64,000 nt of DNA. Source: Maritimibacter dapengensis (lineage in GTDB: Bacteria > Pseudomonadota > Alphaproteobacteria > Rhodobacterales > Rhodobacteraceae). The notes under the pieces were generated by a model. The model was given only the letters and a program-made list of their open reading frames with translations. It had not been told where the DNA came from and did not search any database. This document shows, one piece after another, positions 9,797-17,651 of this stretch. Made by a program: the position numbers and the translations under genes. The stretch's first letter is position 1. Each line of letters opens with the position of its first letter. Where the stretch lies: NCBI RefSeq assembly GCF_019218265.1, contig NZ_JAHUZE010000004.1, positions 503,181 to 567,180 on the forward strand, read 5' to 3'.

Positions 9797-10614
9797 CACT
9801 CAGACAGGCCCCCGGTCAGAATCTGGCGGCGGGTCGGCTCCGAAATGACCGAGCGATCGTCGTCGAGGGCACCCTCTGCATTACCGTTTCCAGCCTCCTC
9901 AAGCGCGGCAATCTCGCTCTCCCGTGCCGCGCGAATGTCCTGCGCCCGGTCCGTTTCCGCCCGGTTCTCGTCCTTGAAAAGTTCCACCATCACAGCCTCG
10001 GCAACTTCGACCGCCTGCGCCTGCGTGTTGAAATCACCCATTGGCGAAAATAACGAACAGGCCTTGTAGCCCCCGATCATGTCGCGCCGATTATGGATGA
10101 ATTCGTATTCGCCCGAGGGAAACGCAATGGTTTCCTTGTCACCCGCGACAAGCCCAGACCAATCCTCGTCCTCACCCGGAAGCTGCACGAGGTTCATGAA
10201 CCACGGCGACATGAGCACGCCCAGAGGCCGCCCTTCGTGTATGCGCCAACCAACCGCCTGAACCCTCAGCGCCGCATTGACCAGCGGCACGTCTCGCATG
10301 GTGCCGTTCCAGACTTCGGTGAAATCGGCGACCAGCTTCGCGGTCAGGTCGTCGAGCAGCCGGATATCGGCCGCGGATTGGCTGCCGGGGTCTTCGGCCA
10401 CAAGGAACTGGTCCTTGGGCGACGAACAATTCGGACAGGACCAATCCTCCGGTAGATCGACAAAGGCCGTGCCCGGTTCGATCTGCCGGAAATCGTCTCC
10501 CTCGGCGGGATCATAGGGCGTCCAGCACACTTTGCATTCCATGATCGCTTGCGGGCTGATCTTGTCGGCGGCCCCAAGATAGCTGCCTTCGAAACCTGTC
10601 ATCTGCCCGCTCAT
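9796..10614 (-). CDS. hupJ: rubredoxin-HybE fusion HupJ
   Basis: A 272-residue protein with a rubredoxin domain near residues 22-72 (CKVC at 27-30 and CPNC at 60-63 as iron ligands) fused to a HybE-type hydrogenase assembly chaperone (about 80-215, with PWFMNL and FPSGEYEF). Rhizobia carry these as separate hupI and hupJ genes; the fused form is the Rhodobacter arrangement. It probably protects or inserts cofactors in the small subunit under oxygen. The C-terminal 50 residues are acidic and low-complexity. It overlaps hupH and hupK. Confidence 0.9.
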   Translation of the reverse strand: MSGQMTGFEGSYLGAADKISPQAIMECKVCWTPYDPAEGDDFRQIEPGTAFVDLPEDWSCPNCSSPKDQFLVAEDPGSQSAADIRLLDDLTAKLVADFTEVWNGTMRDVPLVNAALRVQAVGWRIHEGRPLGVLMSPWFMNLVQLPGEDEDWSGLVAGDKETIAFPSGEYEFIHNRRDMIGGYKACSLFSPMGDFNTQAQAVEVAEAVMVELFKDENRAETDRAQDIRAARESEIAALEEAGNGNAEGALDDDRSVISEPTRRQILTGGLSE

Positions 10615-11444
10615 CTGATGGCCTCGATCACTTCGACGATCCGCTCGCCGCTGTCTTTCAGATCCTCATCAGCGGCCAGAGCCACCTCGGGCATCTCGGT
10701 GACTTCGAACGTGTCGAGGATAAGCTGTTCGGTCGAATTGTAGAATTGGACCCGCCACAGATGTGGCGTGGCCTGTGCCGTGATCCGGCAATTGCCGTAA
10801 CCGCGCGACAGGATCGTGACCGCGCCCTCGCCGAAAGCATCGGAAAGCCAGACAAGGTCCGGCTCCGTATGGGGCAGAAGCGTGAGGTTCACCACATGGG
10901 GCGCATCACCCACCTGCCATGACGCGGTCTTGTCGAACAGCTCGGTGATGAGCGCGGGGCCGTTCGCCAGACCCGGGATCATCGCGATCCCCGGACCTTC
11001 GCCCGGGCGGTGGGGCATATGCGCCTTTTCAAGCGCGACCGGCGGAACCTGACCCACGTCGATCCGGTCCACACCGACACCCGATACCATCCAGACGCCT
11101 GCGAACCAGCTTTCCTGAATGGCCAGAGCCGGTTGGCCCTGCACCTTCATTGCCACTTCGCCTTCGCCCATCGTTTCCGCGATGAAAGCGCGATTTTCGC
11201 GATCCAGCGTGGTGAGGTCGAAACGCGCCGGCGCCATGCCCTGCGCGACCCGCGTGCAGGCTGCCGCAATCTCGGCCAAGAGCGCCATGCCCGCCGCAAC
11301 CCTCGTCGGTTCCTCGACGTCCGGGGTCGAGGGCGTGAAGGTCCGCATGTCCTGCGGCATCTGCATGTATTCGAGCGTCTCATCCTCGCCCAACGGCTGC
11401 GAGCCGGGGCCAAAACCGATGGGGGGCAGTACGAAGTCAGCCAT
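10611..11444 (-). CDS. hupH: hydrogenase expression/formation protein HupH
   Basis: A HupH/HyaF-type accessory protein of 277 residues, needed for small-subunit maturation. The start at 11444 has AGGAG seven bases upstream and gives the family N-terminus MADFVLPPIGFGPGSQ. The C-terminal half contains the conserved LLPHTEPDLVWL and WRVQFYNS segments near 190-240. It lies 10 bases after hupG and overlaps hupJ by 4. Confidence 0.9.
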   Translation of the reverse strand: MADFVLPPIGFGPGSQPLGEDETLEYMQMPQDMRTFTPSTPDVEEPTRVAAGMALLAEIAAACTRVAQGMAPARFDLTTLDRENRAFIAETMGEGEVAMKVQGQPALAIQESWFAGVWMVSGVGVDRIDVGQVPPVALEKAHMPHRPGEGPGIAMIPGLANGPALITELFDKTASWQVGDAPHVVNLTLLPHTEPDLVWLSDAFGEGAVTILSRGYGNCRITAQATPHLWRVQFYNSTEQLILDTFEVTEMPEVALAADEDLKDSGERIVEVIEAIR

Positions 11445-11454
11445 TTTTGTCTCC

Positions 11455-11883
11455 TCAGGCGACGGTTTGCGGGGTGGGCATGGCAAGGATCTGCGGTATG
11501 CGCTTCATGTAATCGTTCCAGTCACGCACCTTGGGCAGGGTCGACAGGAAATACCCGTCACGGAAGAAAACGAGGTTCGGGGTGCGGTGAAATTCGATCG
11601 TCTCGCGCACCCATGTCTCGGCCTCGCCGGTCGCGACCGCACAATCGAACGCGCCCTGAAAGGTCATGCGCAACTCCGGCAACACGACTGCCACGTCGGG
11701 CGTCTCGAGATTGCGCTGGGCATCCCCGGGCAGAAACACCACGTGCACGCCCTCGGTCGAAATGAAGCCTTCGGCATCGGCAGGTGTCGTGAGAAGCGGA
11801 TAGCCCTCGGTCTCGACAAGGCGGTCGACCAGCGGATGACCACAGGGGCCCTCGCTCTTATCCAGTGTGGTGAGTTGCGTCAT
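11455..11883 (-). CDS. hupG: hydrogenase-1 expression protein HyaE/HupG family
   Basis: A 142-residue thioredoxin-fold protein without a CxxC active site, of the HyaE/HupG family thought to chaperone the Tat-exported small subunit. Segments HVVFLPGDAQRN and RTPNLVFFRDGYF are visible. The start is fixed by overlap with the hupF stop and by the gene order hupF-G-H. Confidence 0.88.
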   Translation of the reverse strand: MTQLTTLDKSEGPCGHPLVDRLVETEGYPLLTTPADAEGFISTEGVHVVFLPGDAQRNLETPDVAVVLPELRMTFQGAFDCAVATGEAETWVRETIEFHRTPNLVFFRDGYFLSTLPKVRDWNDYMKRIPQILAMPTPQTVA

Positions 11884-12200
11884 GCAGTTGTCTTTCCTTC
11901 GCTCAGGGCAGCGGCCAGATGCAGCGGCAGACGCGGCCCGGTTTCTTCGAGATCGGCAAAGGCATCGCCCAGATCGCCTCCGCCCATGACCGACCGCAAC
12001 CCGTCGAGCGCGGCCGAGATTTTCTGTGCGTCGTCTTCGGTGATGACCTCGCGGGCGGAGCCGAGGAAGGTCAGGAGCCATGTTCCCGGCTCGACTTCAC
12101 CGACGAGCGCGAGGTCGATGGTCTCGGTCACGGTGCCGTCCGAGCAAAGCGCGGACATTTCATCGCGCCTGATCACCTGCATCGGCACCCCCACGCACAT
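11880..12200 (-). CDS. hupF: HypC-family hydrogenase chaperone HupF
   Basis: The second HypC-type protein of the locus, 106 residues, starting MCVGVPMQV with the essential Cys2. In rhizobia HupF stabilises HupL under oxygen and HypC serves basic maturation. It overlaps hupD and hupG by 1 and 4 bases. It differs from HypC at 5945-6241 in its C-terminal half, which agrees with distinct roles. Confidence 0.92.
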   Translation of the reverse strand: MCVGVPMQVIRRDEMSALCSDGTVTETIDLALVGEVEPGTWLLTFLGSAREVITEDDAQKISAALDGLRSVMGGGDLGDAFADLEETGPRLPLHLAAALSEGKTTA

Positions 12201-12811
12201 CAGGCGGTCTCTTTCGGATAGAACCGGATGTCGCCTTTGCGATGCGCTTCGGCTTCCGACGGGCGCCCGCCCTCATAGGCGTCGCGGGTGATCGACGGAT
12301 CGGCGAGGTCATCGGTCGCATGGCGTCCTTCGCGCGCGACAATCCCGAGGGCTGCCAGTTTTTTCAGGGCAATCTCGATGGCCGGGTCGATCTGCGCCGC
12401 CACGATATCGCGTAGCCCCCCGCCGTAATCCTCAAGCTCTTCGGGCTGGCATCCGATCAGGATCAGCGTCTCGGGGCGGTATCCCATGAGCTCCGACGTC
12501 GCGATCACGTCCTGAAACCCGGTCTGATGGAGACTCATCTTCTTCGCGCCCATGAACGACGGAACCTCGTCGCCCTCGACCACCTTCATCTCGCCGGGGG
12601 CCATCCCGTAATCCACCGCGTCGAAGACCAGAAGGATGTCGGCCTCTTCGAGGAACGGGAGCAGATAGAGCCCCTGCGTCCCGCCATCCATGATCTTTAC
12701 GTTGTCATGGAATGCCACGCGCGAGGCCAACCGTTCGACACAGCGGACCCCAAAGCCTTCGTCGGCCCAGAGAACGTTTCCGATACCCAGAATAAGCACG
12801 CGCGGTGCCAT
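12200..12811 (-). CDS. hupD: hydrogenase maturation endopeptidase HupD
   Basis: A nickel-dependent protease that trims the C-terminal peptide of HupL after Ni insertion. It has 203 residues; GIGNVLWADEGFG near 8-20 carries the Glu ligand, FDAVDYG near 65 the Asp, and SLHQTGFQD near 94 the His. The start at 12811 has GGGAGGGA upstream. It opens the second maturation transcription unit, which runs leftward to hypE. The C-terminal tail beyond residue 165 is hydrophilic and longer than in E. coli HyaD. Confidence 0.94.
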   Translation of the reverse strand: MAPRVLILGIGNVLWADEGFGVRCVERLASRVAFHDNVKIMDGGTQGLYLLPFLEEADILLVFDAVDYGMAPGEMKVVEGDEVPSFMGAKKMSLHQTGFQDVIATSELMGYRPETLILIGCQPEELEDYGGGLRDIVAAQIDPAIEIALKKLAALGIVAREGRHATDDLADPSITRDAYEGGRPSEAEAHRKGDIRFYPKETA

Positions 12812-13144
12812 GTGCTGTCCCTCCCTGTCCAACCGGAATCCCTCTTTCCGGTGGGTTGTTCGGGTGAACGTAATGCGACCAGCACTCGAATGCGGCATTT
12901 TGTCGTGATGGCGAGGTGACTGGCTAAAACATTGCTTTTCAACGGGAAAGTCCGAGCGATTCATGCATTTCACTGAAGTGTTATGGAAGGCAGTAAGCCA
13001 CAAGGCGACAAAATTGGAAAGTATCTTGCCGCATGCGCGGGGACTTGCCTAACTCCGAGTCACCCGGAACTCTGCCCGCTTCCGTCCGTTCTCCTGCCAA
13101 ACCGGGGCACAACTGGCCTCGGACCTGACACAAGGAGAAAGACA
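12812..13144 (+). promoter_or_regulatory. divergent intergenic region upstream of hupD and the SH3 gene
   Basis: A 333-base gap between two divergent genes with no credible coding frame, so it must hold both promoters. A 7-bp inverted repeat (ACCGGAA at 12832-12838, TTCCGGT at 12846-12852) lies 21 bases upstream of the hupD start and could be an operator or a leader hairpin. The segment around 12895-12975 is less GC-rich than the surroundings. No certain -35/-10 pair was identified. Confidence 0.5.
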
Positions 13145-13789
13145 ATGAAACGCAACACCATTCTTCTCGGCTCCGCGGCTGCCCTGACGCTCGCCACCGG
13201 CGCGGCCTTCGCTCAGGAAGGCTCGGCCACCGTCACGACTGATCTGAACATGCGCATGGGCCCCGGTCCCGGCTTCAAGATCGTGCAGGTTCTGCCCGCG
13301 GACACGCAGGTCGACCTCAACGGCTGCATCCCGGCGGATGGCTGGTGCAAGGTGACGGCGAACGGCTCCACCGGTTGGGCCTATTCGCCCTACCTCGCCG
13401 TGGATCAGACCCCGGTTGCCGAAATCGAAACAATCGAAGTGATCGAATATGACAGCAGCGGCGAAAGCGCTGCGGCCTCGATCATCGGCGGCGGCACTGG
13501 TGCTGCGGTCGGCGCATTGGTCGGCGGTCCCGTCGGCGCAATTGTCGGCGGCGTAGCCGGCTCCACCGTGGGCGGCAGCGCGGTTCCCGAGGAAACCACC
13601 GTCTACGTGCGCGAGAACCCGGTCGAGCCGGTCATTCTCAGCGGCGAACCGGTTCCGGGCGTTTCGATCCCGCCAGAGGTGGATTTCTACGAGGTTCCGG
13701 CCTCCCCGACCTATTCCTATCTCAACGTGAACGGAGACACCGTGATCGTGGACAGCGAAACGCGCCAAATCGTTTCCGTCCTTCGGTAA
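13145..13789 (+). CDS. secreted SH3-domain / DUF1236 protein with glycine zipper
   Basis: A 214-residue exported protein: signal peptide (about 1-23, ending AFAQ), a bacterial SH3b domain (25-85: LNMRMGPGPGFK and GWCKVTANGSTGWAYSPYL), a glycine-zipper segment (about 117-145) and a C-terminal DUF1236-like motif (VNGDTVIVDSETRQIVSVLR). It probably sits in the envelope; SH3b domains often bind cell wall. AAGGAG lies ahead of the ATG. It is followed by a strong terminator and is therefore monocistronic. It has no obvious link to hydrogenase although it splits that locus. Confidence 0.8.
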   Translation: MKRNTILLGSAAALTLATGAAFAQEGSATVTTDLNMRMGPGPGFKIVQVLPADTQVDLNGCIPADGWCKVTANGSTGWAYSPYLAVDQTPVAEIETIEVIEYDSSGESAAASIIGGGTGAAVGALVGGPVGAIVGGVAGSTVGGSAVPEETTVYVRENPVEPVILSGEPVPGVSIPPEVDFYEVPASPTYSYLNVNGDTVIVDSETRQIVSVLR

Positions 13790-13816
13790 TCACTTCGTCA
13801 CGAACCCTCACCAAAG

Positions 13817-13850
13817 GCCCCGCCGCAGTCGAAACCCTGCGGCGGGGCTA
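13817..13850 (+). terminator. Rho-independent terminator
   Basis: A 12-bp perfect GC stem (GCCCCGCCGCAG with CTGCGGCGGGGC), 8-base loop, followed by a short T/A-rich run. It lies 28 bases after the SH3 gene. Confidence 0.85.
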
Positions 13851-13937
13851 TCTATTTGTCACAAGATAATGTGGCCTAAACCAGTTTGGGAACAATATGG
13901 GGCGTCCGGGCGTTGCCCGCGAAAGAAAGGAATAATC

Positions 13938-14693
13938 ATGAGTGCGAGCATTCACTTCCTGCGACCCTATCACGAGGCCTTTCTCGACGAGATTCCGCTG
14001 ATGTGGCGGCAACCGGGCGAGGCCCCGACAGGCATCACCATTCATATCCCCGACCTCGGTCAGCGCAAGGAAGACAACCTCGCGCTTCTGGACCGTCTCG
14101 CGGACGACGAAGGCCAGGTGGCGATCACCCTCGACCTCGCCCGCCACGGGCGGCGGCGCGACGACGACCAACTCGGCCTCGCGATCCGCGAGAACTACGC
14201 GCGGGTGCTCTGGACGCTTCTCGGGAACACCGTGTTCGACATCCCGACCGTGACGACTTGGGCGCGCCACCGCTTCGGCGATCTGCCCCTGTCGCTCTCT
14301 GGCATGGGGCTCGGCGGCGACGCGGCGCTTGCGGCCGCCCGCATGGTCACCAAGGTCGACCGCGTGACCTGCGTGGGCGGCTCCCCCGACTGGTCCGCTC
14401 CGCTCGACGGGTTCGATGAGGTGACAGGCGCGCCCGATGCCCGCGCGGCGATGTTCCGCCAGACGCTCGAACCGATGCGCAACCCGGCCGATTACGTGGG
14501 CCAGCGCATCCATTTCCTGAAAACCGCGCGCGACGGGCGCGCAGCCGCCATCGACACCTTCAAATCGCGCATTCTCGACCTCGCGATCGGGGAGGGGGGA
14601 GAGATCGTGACGACCACGCTCACCCCGCGTGAGGGGATCAACTTCTCCGATCCTCTCGTCTGGTGGCCCCACATGTCCCGAACTGCGGCCTGA
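13938..14693 (+). CDS. alpha/beta-hydrolase-like protein lacking the nucleophile serine
   Basis: 251 residues with no firm family assignment. The block LSGMGLGGDAALAAARM (about 114-130) looks like the nucleophile elbow of alpha/beta hydrolases (GxSxGG followed by a small-residue helix), but the serine position is glycine. The following strand TCVGGSPDW also fits the fold. If so, it would be a non-catalytic or altered hydrolase. The ATG at 13938 has AAGG upstream. Its own terminator follows at 14745, so it is a single-gene unit inserted between hupC and hupD. Confidence 0.55.
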   Translation: MSASIHFLRPYHEAFLDEIPLMWRQPGEAPTGITIHIPDLGQRKEDNLALLDRLADDEGQVAITLDLARHGRRRDDDQLGLAIRENYARVLWTLLGNTVFDIPTVTTWARHRFGDLPLSLSGMGLGGDAALAAARMVTKVDRVTCVGGSPDWSAPLDGFDEVTGAPDARAAMFRQTLEPMRNPADYVGQRIHFLKTARDGRAAAIDTFKSRILDLAIGEGGEIVTTTLTPREGINFSDPLVWWPHMSRTAA

Positions 14694-14744
14694 CGGAGTT
14701 GCCCGCTCCGAGGCGTGTTCTGCCCGCGCCTCACAGACCGCAAA

Positions 14745-14781
14745 GCCCCGCCGCGATGTCCCCGCGGCGGGGCGTTTTCAT
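14745..14781 (+). terminator. Rho-independent terminator
   Basis: An 11-bp perfect stem (GCCCCGCCGCG with CGCGGCGGGGC) with a 7-base loop, followed by GTTTTCATTT. It separates the hydrolase-like gene from the convergent ankyrin gene and may serve both. Confidence 0.85.
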
Positions 14782-16401
14782 TTAACGATCCGCGCCCAGT
14801 AGCGTGTCAGTAACCGCATCCGAGAACCGCCGTCGCTCGCCGCCGACAAGAACCGCGCCCGGCATCTCCGGGTCGCGCGTCGCCCCGGGCATCCCGTGAT
14901 CCAGAAGCGCCGAAGCGCAGCCCGGCCAGTCACCCTCCGCATGCGGTTCATTCACGGACGCCCAGCTCAGGGTGCCGCAGACGTTGTCCCCGAACCCGTG
15001 ACGCTCGGTCCAAACGCTTCCCCGTTCCAAAAGGTACCGTGCCAACTCCGCATCGCCCCGAAACACCGCCTGATTGAGTGCGGACGCATTCCAGTCGCCG
15101 CCCTTCACGTCCAGCGGCCAGCCGAGATCGACCATGAGCTTCACGGCGTCACGCGCGCCCGCCTCGGCCAACTCCGGCAACAGGCGCAACCGGTCCTGGT
15201 CGAGACTGGCCGGAAGCCCTGGCCTTTCGTTCAAGATCTCCTGCGCCATGTCCGCGTCGGCGCGCGCGCAGGCGGCGACGAACCGATCCTCTATGGTCGA
15301 TGGCGTGGCTCCGCCCGCTTCGGCCAGCAGGTCTGCGACTTCGGGCAAACCATAACGCAACGCCGCGACATGGGCGCTGACCCCGGCCTTGTTTTTCACT
15401 TTCGGGTCCGCGCCAGCGGCGAGCAGGGCGCGTATATGCGCGGGACTACGCCGCCTGCGGATCGCCCATAATATGAGCCTCCCATTGCGCAGTTCGTTGC
15501 TGTCCCCGGCATGGTCGACAAGGCGCTGAAACGTGTCGAGATCGTCGAAGTCGAGGGCGCGGAACAACGCGTTCGTCCCCTCGACCCACGCCCCCGCCTC
15601 CAACAGGAGCGGCGTGCAAACCGGGTTGTCCAACGAATGATAGAGCGACTCCCCGTCGTTCGGGTCCGCCCCCGCCGCGATCAGGAGGCGCGTGATCTCC
15701 GGGTCGAAATAGACCCCCGCTGCACCGTGCAGCGCCGAGACCTCCCACGTATCGGCGGGCATATCGGCGTTGACTTGCCAGCTTCGGCTCAGCCGTCTGT
15801 TCGGATCCGCGCCCGCCTCCAGAAGCGCGGCGACGGTCCGAACAAGCCCGGTGTGATACTCCGGCAATAACACGAGGCTCGACTGGCAGGCCGCGATCAA
15901 TGGGGTCAGATTCAGCCGCCCGCCAGCCCGGTCGATCCAGCCGGGTTCGGCCTCGATCTGGCGGCGAACCGCCTCCACATCTCCGGTCGCGCAGGCGATC
16001 AGCGGATCGTCCGCGATCTGGTCGCCATGTTCGGCCAGCAGCCGCGCGGCGGTTGCGGGGCGTGCCCTGGAATTTCCACCAGCGATCTCACCGGCATAGA
16101 CCGTGCCCAGGAAGCTGTCGGTCATCGCATCGGGATCCGTTCCAAGCCGCGCTACGACCTCCACATATCCGCGCAGATCTGCCCATGACGCGAAGCCGTA
16201 TTCCCGTGCGAGGCAGGATTGCGCGTCGTGGAGCCTGAACGCCATCTCGCGCAGTGCAATGTCGGGGGTGTGCCGGGCCGCGGGCAGGGCGGCGGCGAAC
16301 CGCGCGACCGCCTCGGCGTCACCGTTTCGATAGCCCGCCAGCAATTCCTTGGCCTGACGTTTCAATTGCCCCAGATCGGGACGAGAGGGTAGGGATGTCA
16401 T
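14782..16401 (-). CDS. ankyrin-repeat protein
   Basis: A 539-residue cytoplasmic protein. The N-terminal 75 residues (LGQLKRQAKELL, then REMAFRLHDAQSCLAREYGFASWADLRGYVE) form the short region often found ahead of ankyrin repeats in such proteins. Ankyrin units follow, with LLEAGADPNRR, LLIAAGADPNDGESLYH, LLEAGAWVEG, LLAAGADPKVKN and later degenerate copies. Ankyrin repeats bind other proteins; no target can be named. The ATG at 16401 with GGAGG upstream is preferred to the longer frame. It lies inside the hydrogenase locus but is unrelated to it by sequence. Confidence 0.85.
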   Translation of the reverse strand: MTSLPSRPDLGQLKRQAKELLAGYRNGDAEAVARFAAALPAARHTPDIALREMAFRLHDAQSCLAREYGFASWADLRGYVEVVARLGTDPDAMTDSFLGTVYAGEIAGGNSRARPATAARLLAEHGDQIADDPLIACATGDVEAVRRQIEAEPGWIDRAGGRLNLTPLIAACQSSLVLLPEYHTGLVRTVAALLEAGADPNRRLSRSWQVNADMPADTWEVSALHGAAGVYFDPEITRLLIAAGADPNDGESLYHSLDNPVCTPLLLEAGAWVEGTNALFRALDFDDLDTFQRLVDHAGDSNELRNGRLILWAIRRRRSPAHIRALLAAGADPKVKNKAGVSAHVAALRYGLPEVADLLAEAGGATPSTIEDRFVAACARADADMAQEILNERPGLPASLDQDRLRLLPELAEAGARDAVKLMVDLGWPLDVKGGDWNASALNQAVFRGDAELARYLLERGSVWTERHGFGDNVCGTLSWASVNEPHAEGDWPGCASALLDHGMPGATRDPEMPGAVLVGGERRRFSDAVTDTLLGADR

Positions 16402-16615
16402 GGAAAACCTCCGCGCATTATATGCCGACGACCCGCAATCCGGCTGCACAAAGGTTGAGGAAATCTTTGCGTGTAGATGCAAGTGGGCTCTGCCCTTCCC
16501 GCGGGTCCGGGTGCGGCTTGCACCGCAGGCCGAACGCTAGGCCGACACCTGCCACATGTCAAACCGAGCGGCCGACCCTCGCACACGTCGCCCGCCGCGC
16601 ACCTGCCACCCGCCA

Positions 16616-16646
16616 AGAAAAAGGGGCGGCCCCTCGGCCCGCCCCT
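16616..16646 (-). terminator. Rho-independent terminator after hupC
   Basis: On the minus strand, an 8-bp stem (AGGGGCGG with CCGCCCCT, 9-base loop) is followed by a run of Ts, 26 bases past the hupC stop. It ends the hupSLC unit and separates it from hupD. Confidence 0.75.
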
Positions 16647-16671
16647 CGCAGTCTCGTCGCATGGCCCGAGG

Positions 16672-17448
16672 TCAGTCGATCTTGTCGTCCTTGAACGTCC
16701 GGTGGCCCGAAATCATCGTCGACACCATAGACTGCCGCGACATGATATCTTCGCGGATCGCGGCGTAGATGTGGATGATCATGAAGATGACGATGAACCA
16801 CATCCCGATGTGATGCAGCGTGTGCAGCACCATCGAATTGCCGACCAGCCCCAGCACCCATCCGGCGACGGTATCCGCGAAGCTTCCCTGCCCCGCGCCC
16901 TCCGCATAAAGCGCCCAGCCCGTCACGATCATGAAGGTGATCCCGATGGTCATGAAAAAGAACATCGCGATCTGAGCAAGAGGATTATGGCCCACGTATT
17001 TCTTCGGCGTCTTCTCGATGAACGCGTACCATTTCAGCTCATGGAACATCTCGCGCCACCAGGCCTTCTTCCACACCGGCACGTAGAATAGCTGCTTGGC
17101 GTGGTGGTTGCCGACGAAGGCCCAATAGATGCGCCCAAAAAACCCGACCGTCATGATCATCCCGGCGGCGAAATGGACAAAGCGAATGTAGCCGAACAGG
17201 AACTGGTGCGTCGCTTCACCGATCTGCATCGACGGCGGCGGTGATCCGATCATGAAACCGGTCGCGATCAGCACGACAATCGCAAGAGCGTTGGTCCAGT
17301 GCCAGATACGCACCGGCGCTTCGTAGACATAGACGCTGGTGCGGCGGCGGATGCTCTCGATGTCTGCTTCGGTCGCATCCCCGGTCAGCCGCGAACTTTG
17401 CAGCGGCTCGATCCCCGGATTGGCGATATGGATGGTGTCTTCAGCCAT
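16672..17448 (-). CDS. hupC: Ni/Fe-hydrogenase b-type cytochrome subunit HupC
   Basis: A membrane di-haem cytochrome b that anchors HupSL and passes electrons to quinone. It has 258 residues with four membrane segments; likely haem-ligand histidines lie in RIWHWTNAL (near 48), RFVHFAAGM (near 90), and HTLHHIGMW and IHIYAAI near the C-terminus. The start at 17448 has GGGAGGAC upstream. It is separated from hupL by a 62-residue small gene. Confidence 0.95.
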   Translation of the reverse strand: MAEDTIHIANPGIEPLQSSRLTGDATEADIESIRRRTSVYVYEAPVRIWHWTNALAIVVLIATGFMIGSPPPSMQIGEATHQFLFGYIRFVHFAAGMIMTVGFFGRIYWAFVGNHHAKQLFYVPVWKKAWWREMFHELKWYAFIEKTPKKYVGHNPLAQIAMFFFMTIGITFMIVTGWALYAEGAGQGSFADTVAGWVLGLVGNSMVLHTLHHIGMWFIVIFMIIHIYAAIREDIMSRQSMVSTMISGHRTFKDDKID

Positions 17449-17449
17449 G

Positions 17450-17638
17450 TCAGTCCTCCCGCTGGCCGAGCGCCTTGCGCACACCCCCTGCGACGATCAC
17501 CGCAGCGGTCGCAAGACCGACCGCGATCACCACATGCGCGATGTCGTGACCCATCGGTCCCGCAGCTTCGGGGTGGCCGGGGTGGGCCATCGCGGTCGCC
17601 GGCATCCCGGCGACCATCAGGGTAATCAGCTTCTTCAT
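17450..17638 (-). CDS. small exported HPGH membrane protein between hupL and hupC
   Basis: A 62-residue protein with a good ribosome site (GGGAGG upstream). It has a signal peptide (1-19, ending MAHA-type), then HPGHPEAAGPMGHD, then one membrane helix (HVVIAVGLATAAVIVAGG) and a charged end. The mature N-terminus would expose a histidine cluster to the periplasm. It resembles small HPGH proteins of Rhodobacterales that have no known function. Its position inside the hupSLC unit (one base from hupC, 13 from hupL) points to a role with the hydrogenase, such as metal handling or assembly at the membrane. Confidence 0.7.
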   Translation of the reverse strand: MKKLITLMVAGMPATAMAHPGHPEAAGPMGHDIAHVVIAVGLATAAVIVAGGVRKALGQRED

Positions 17639-17651
17639 CCTTCGTCCTCCC

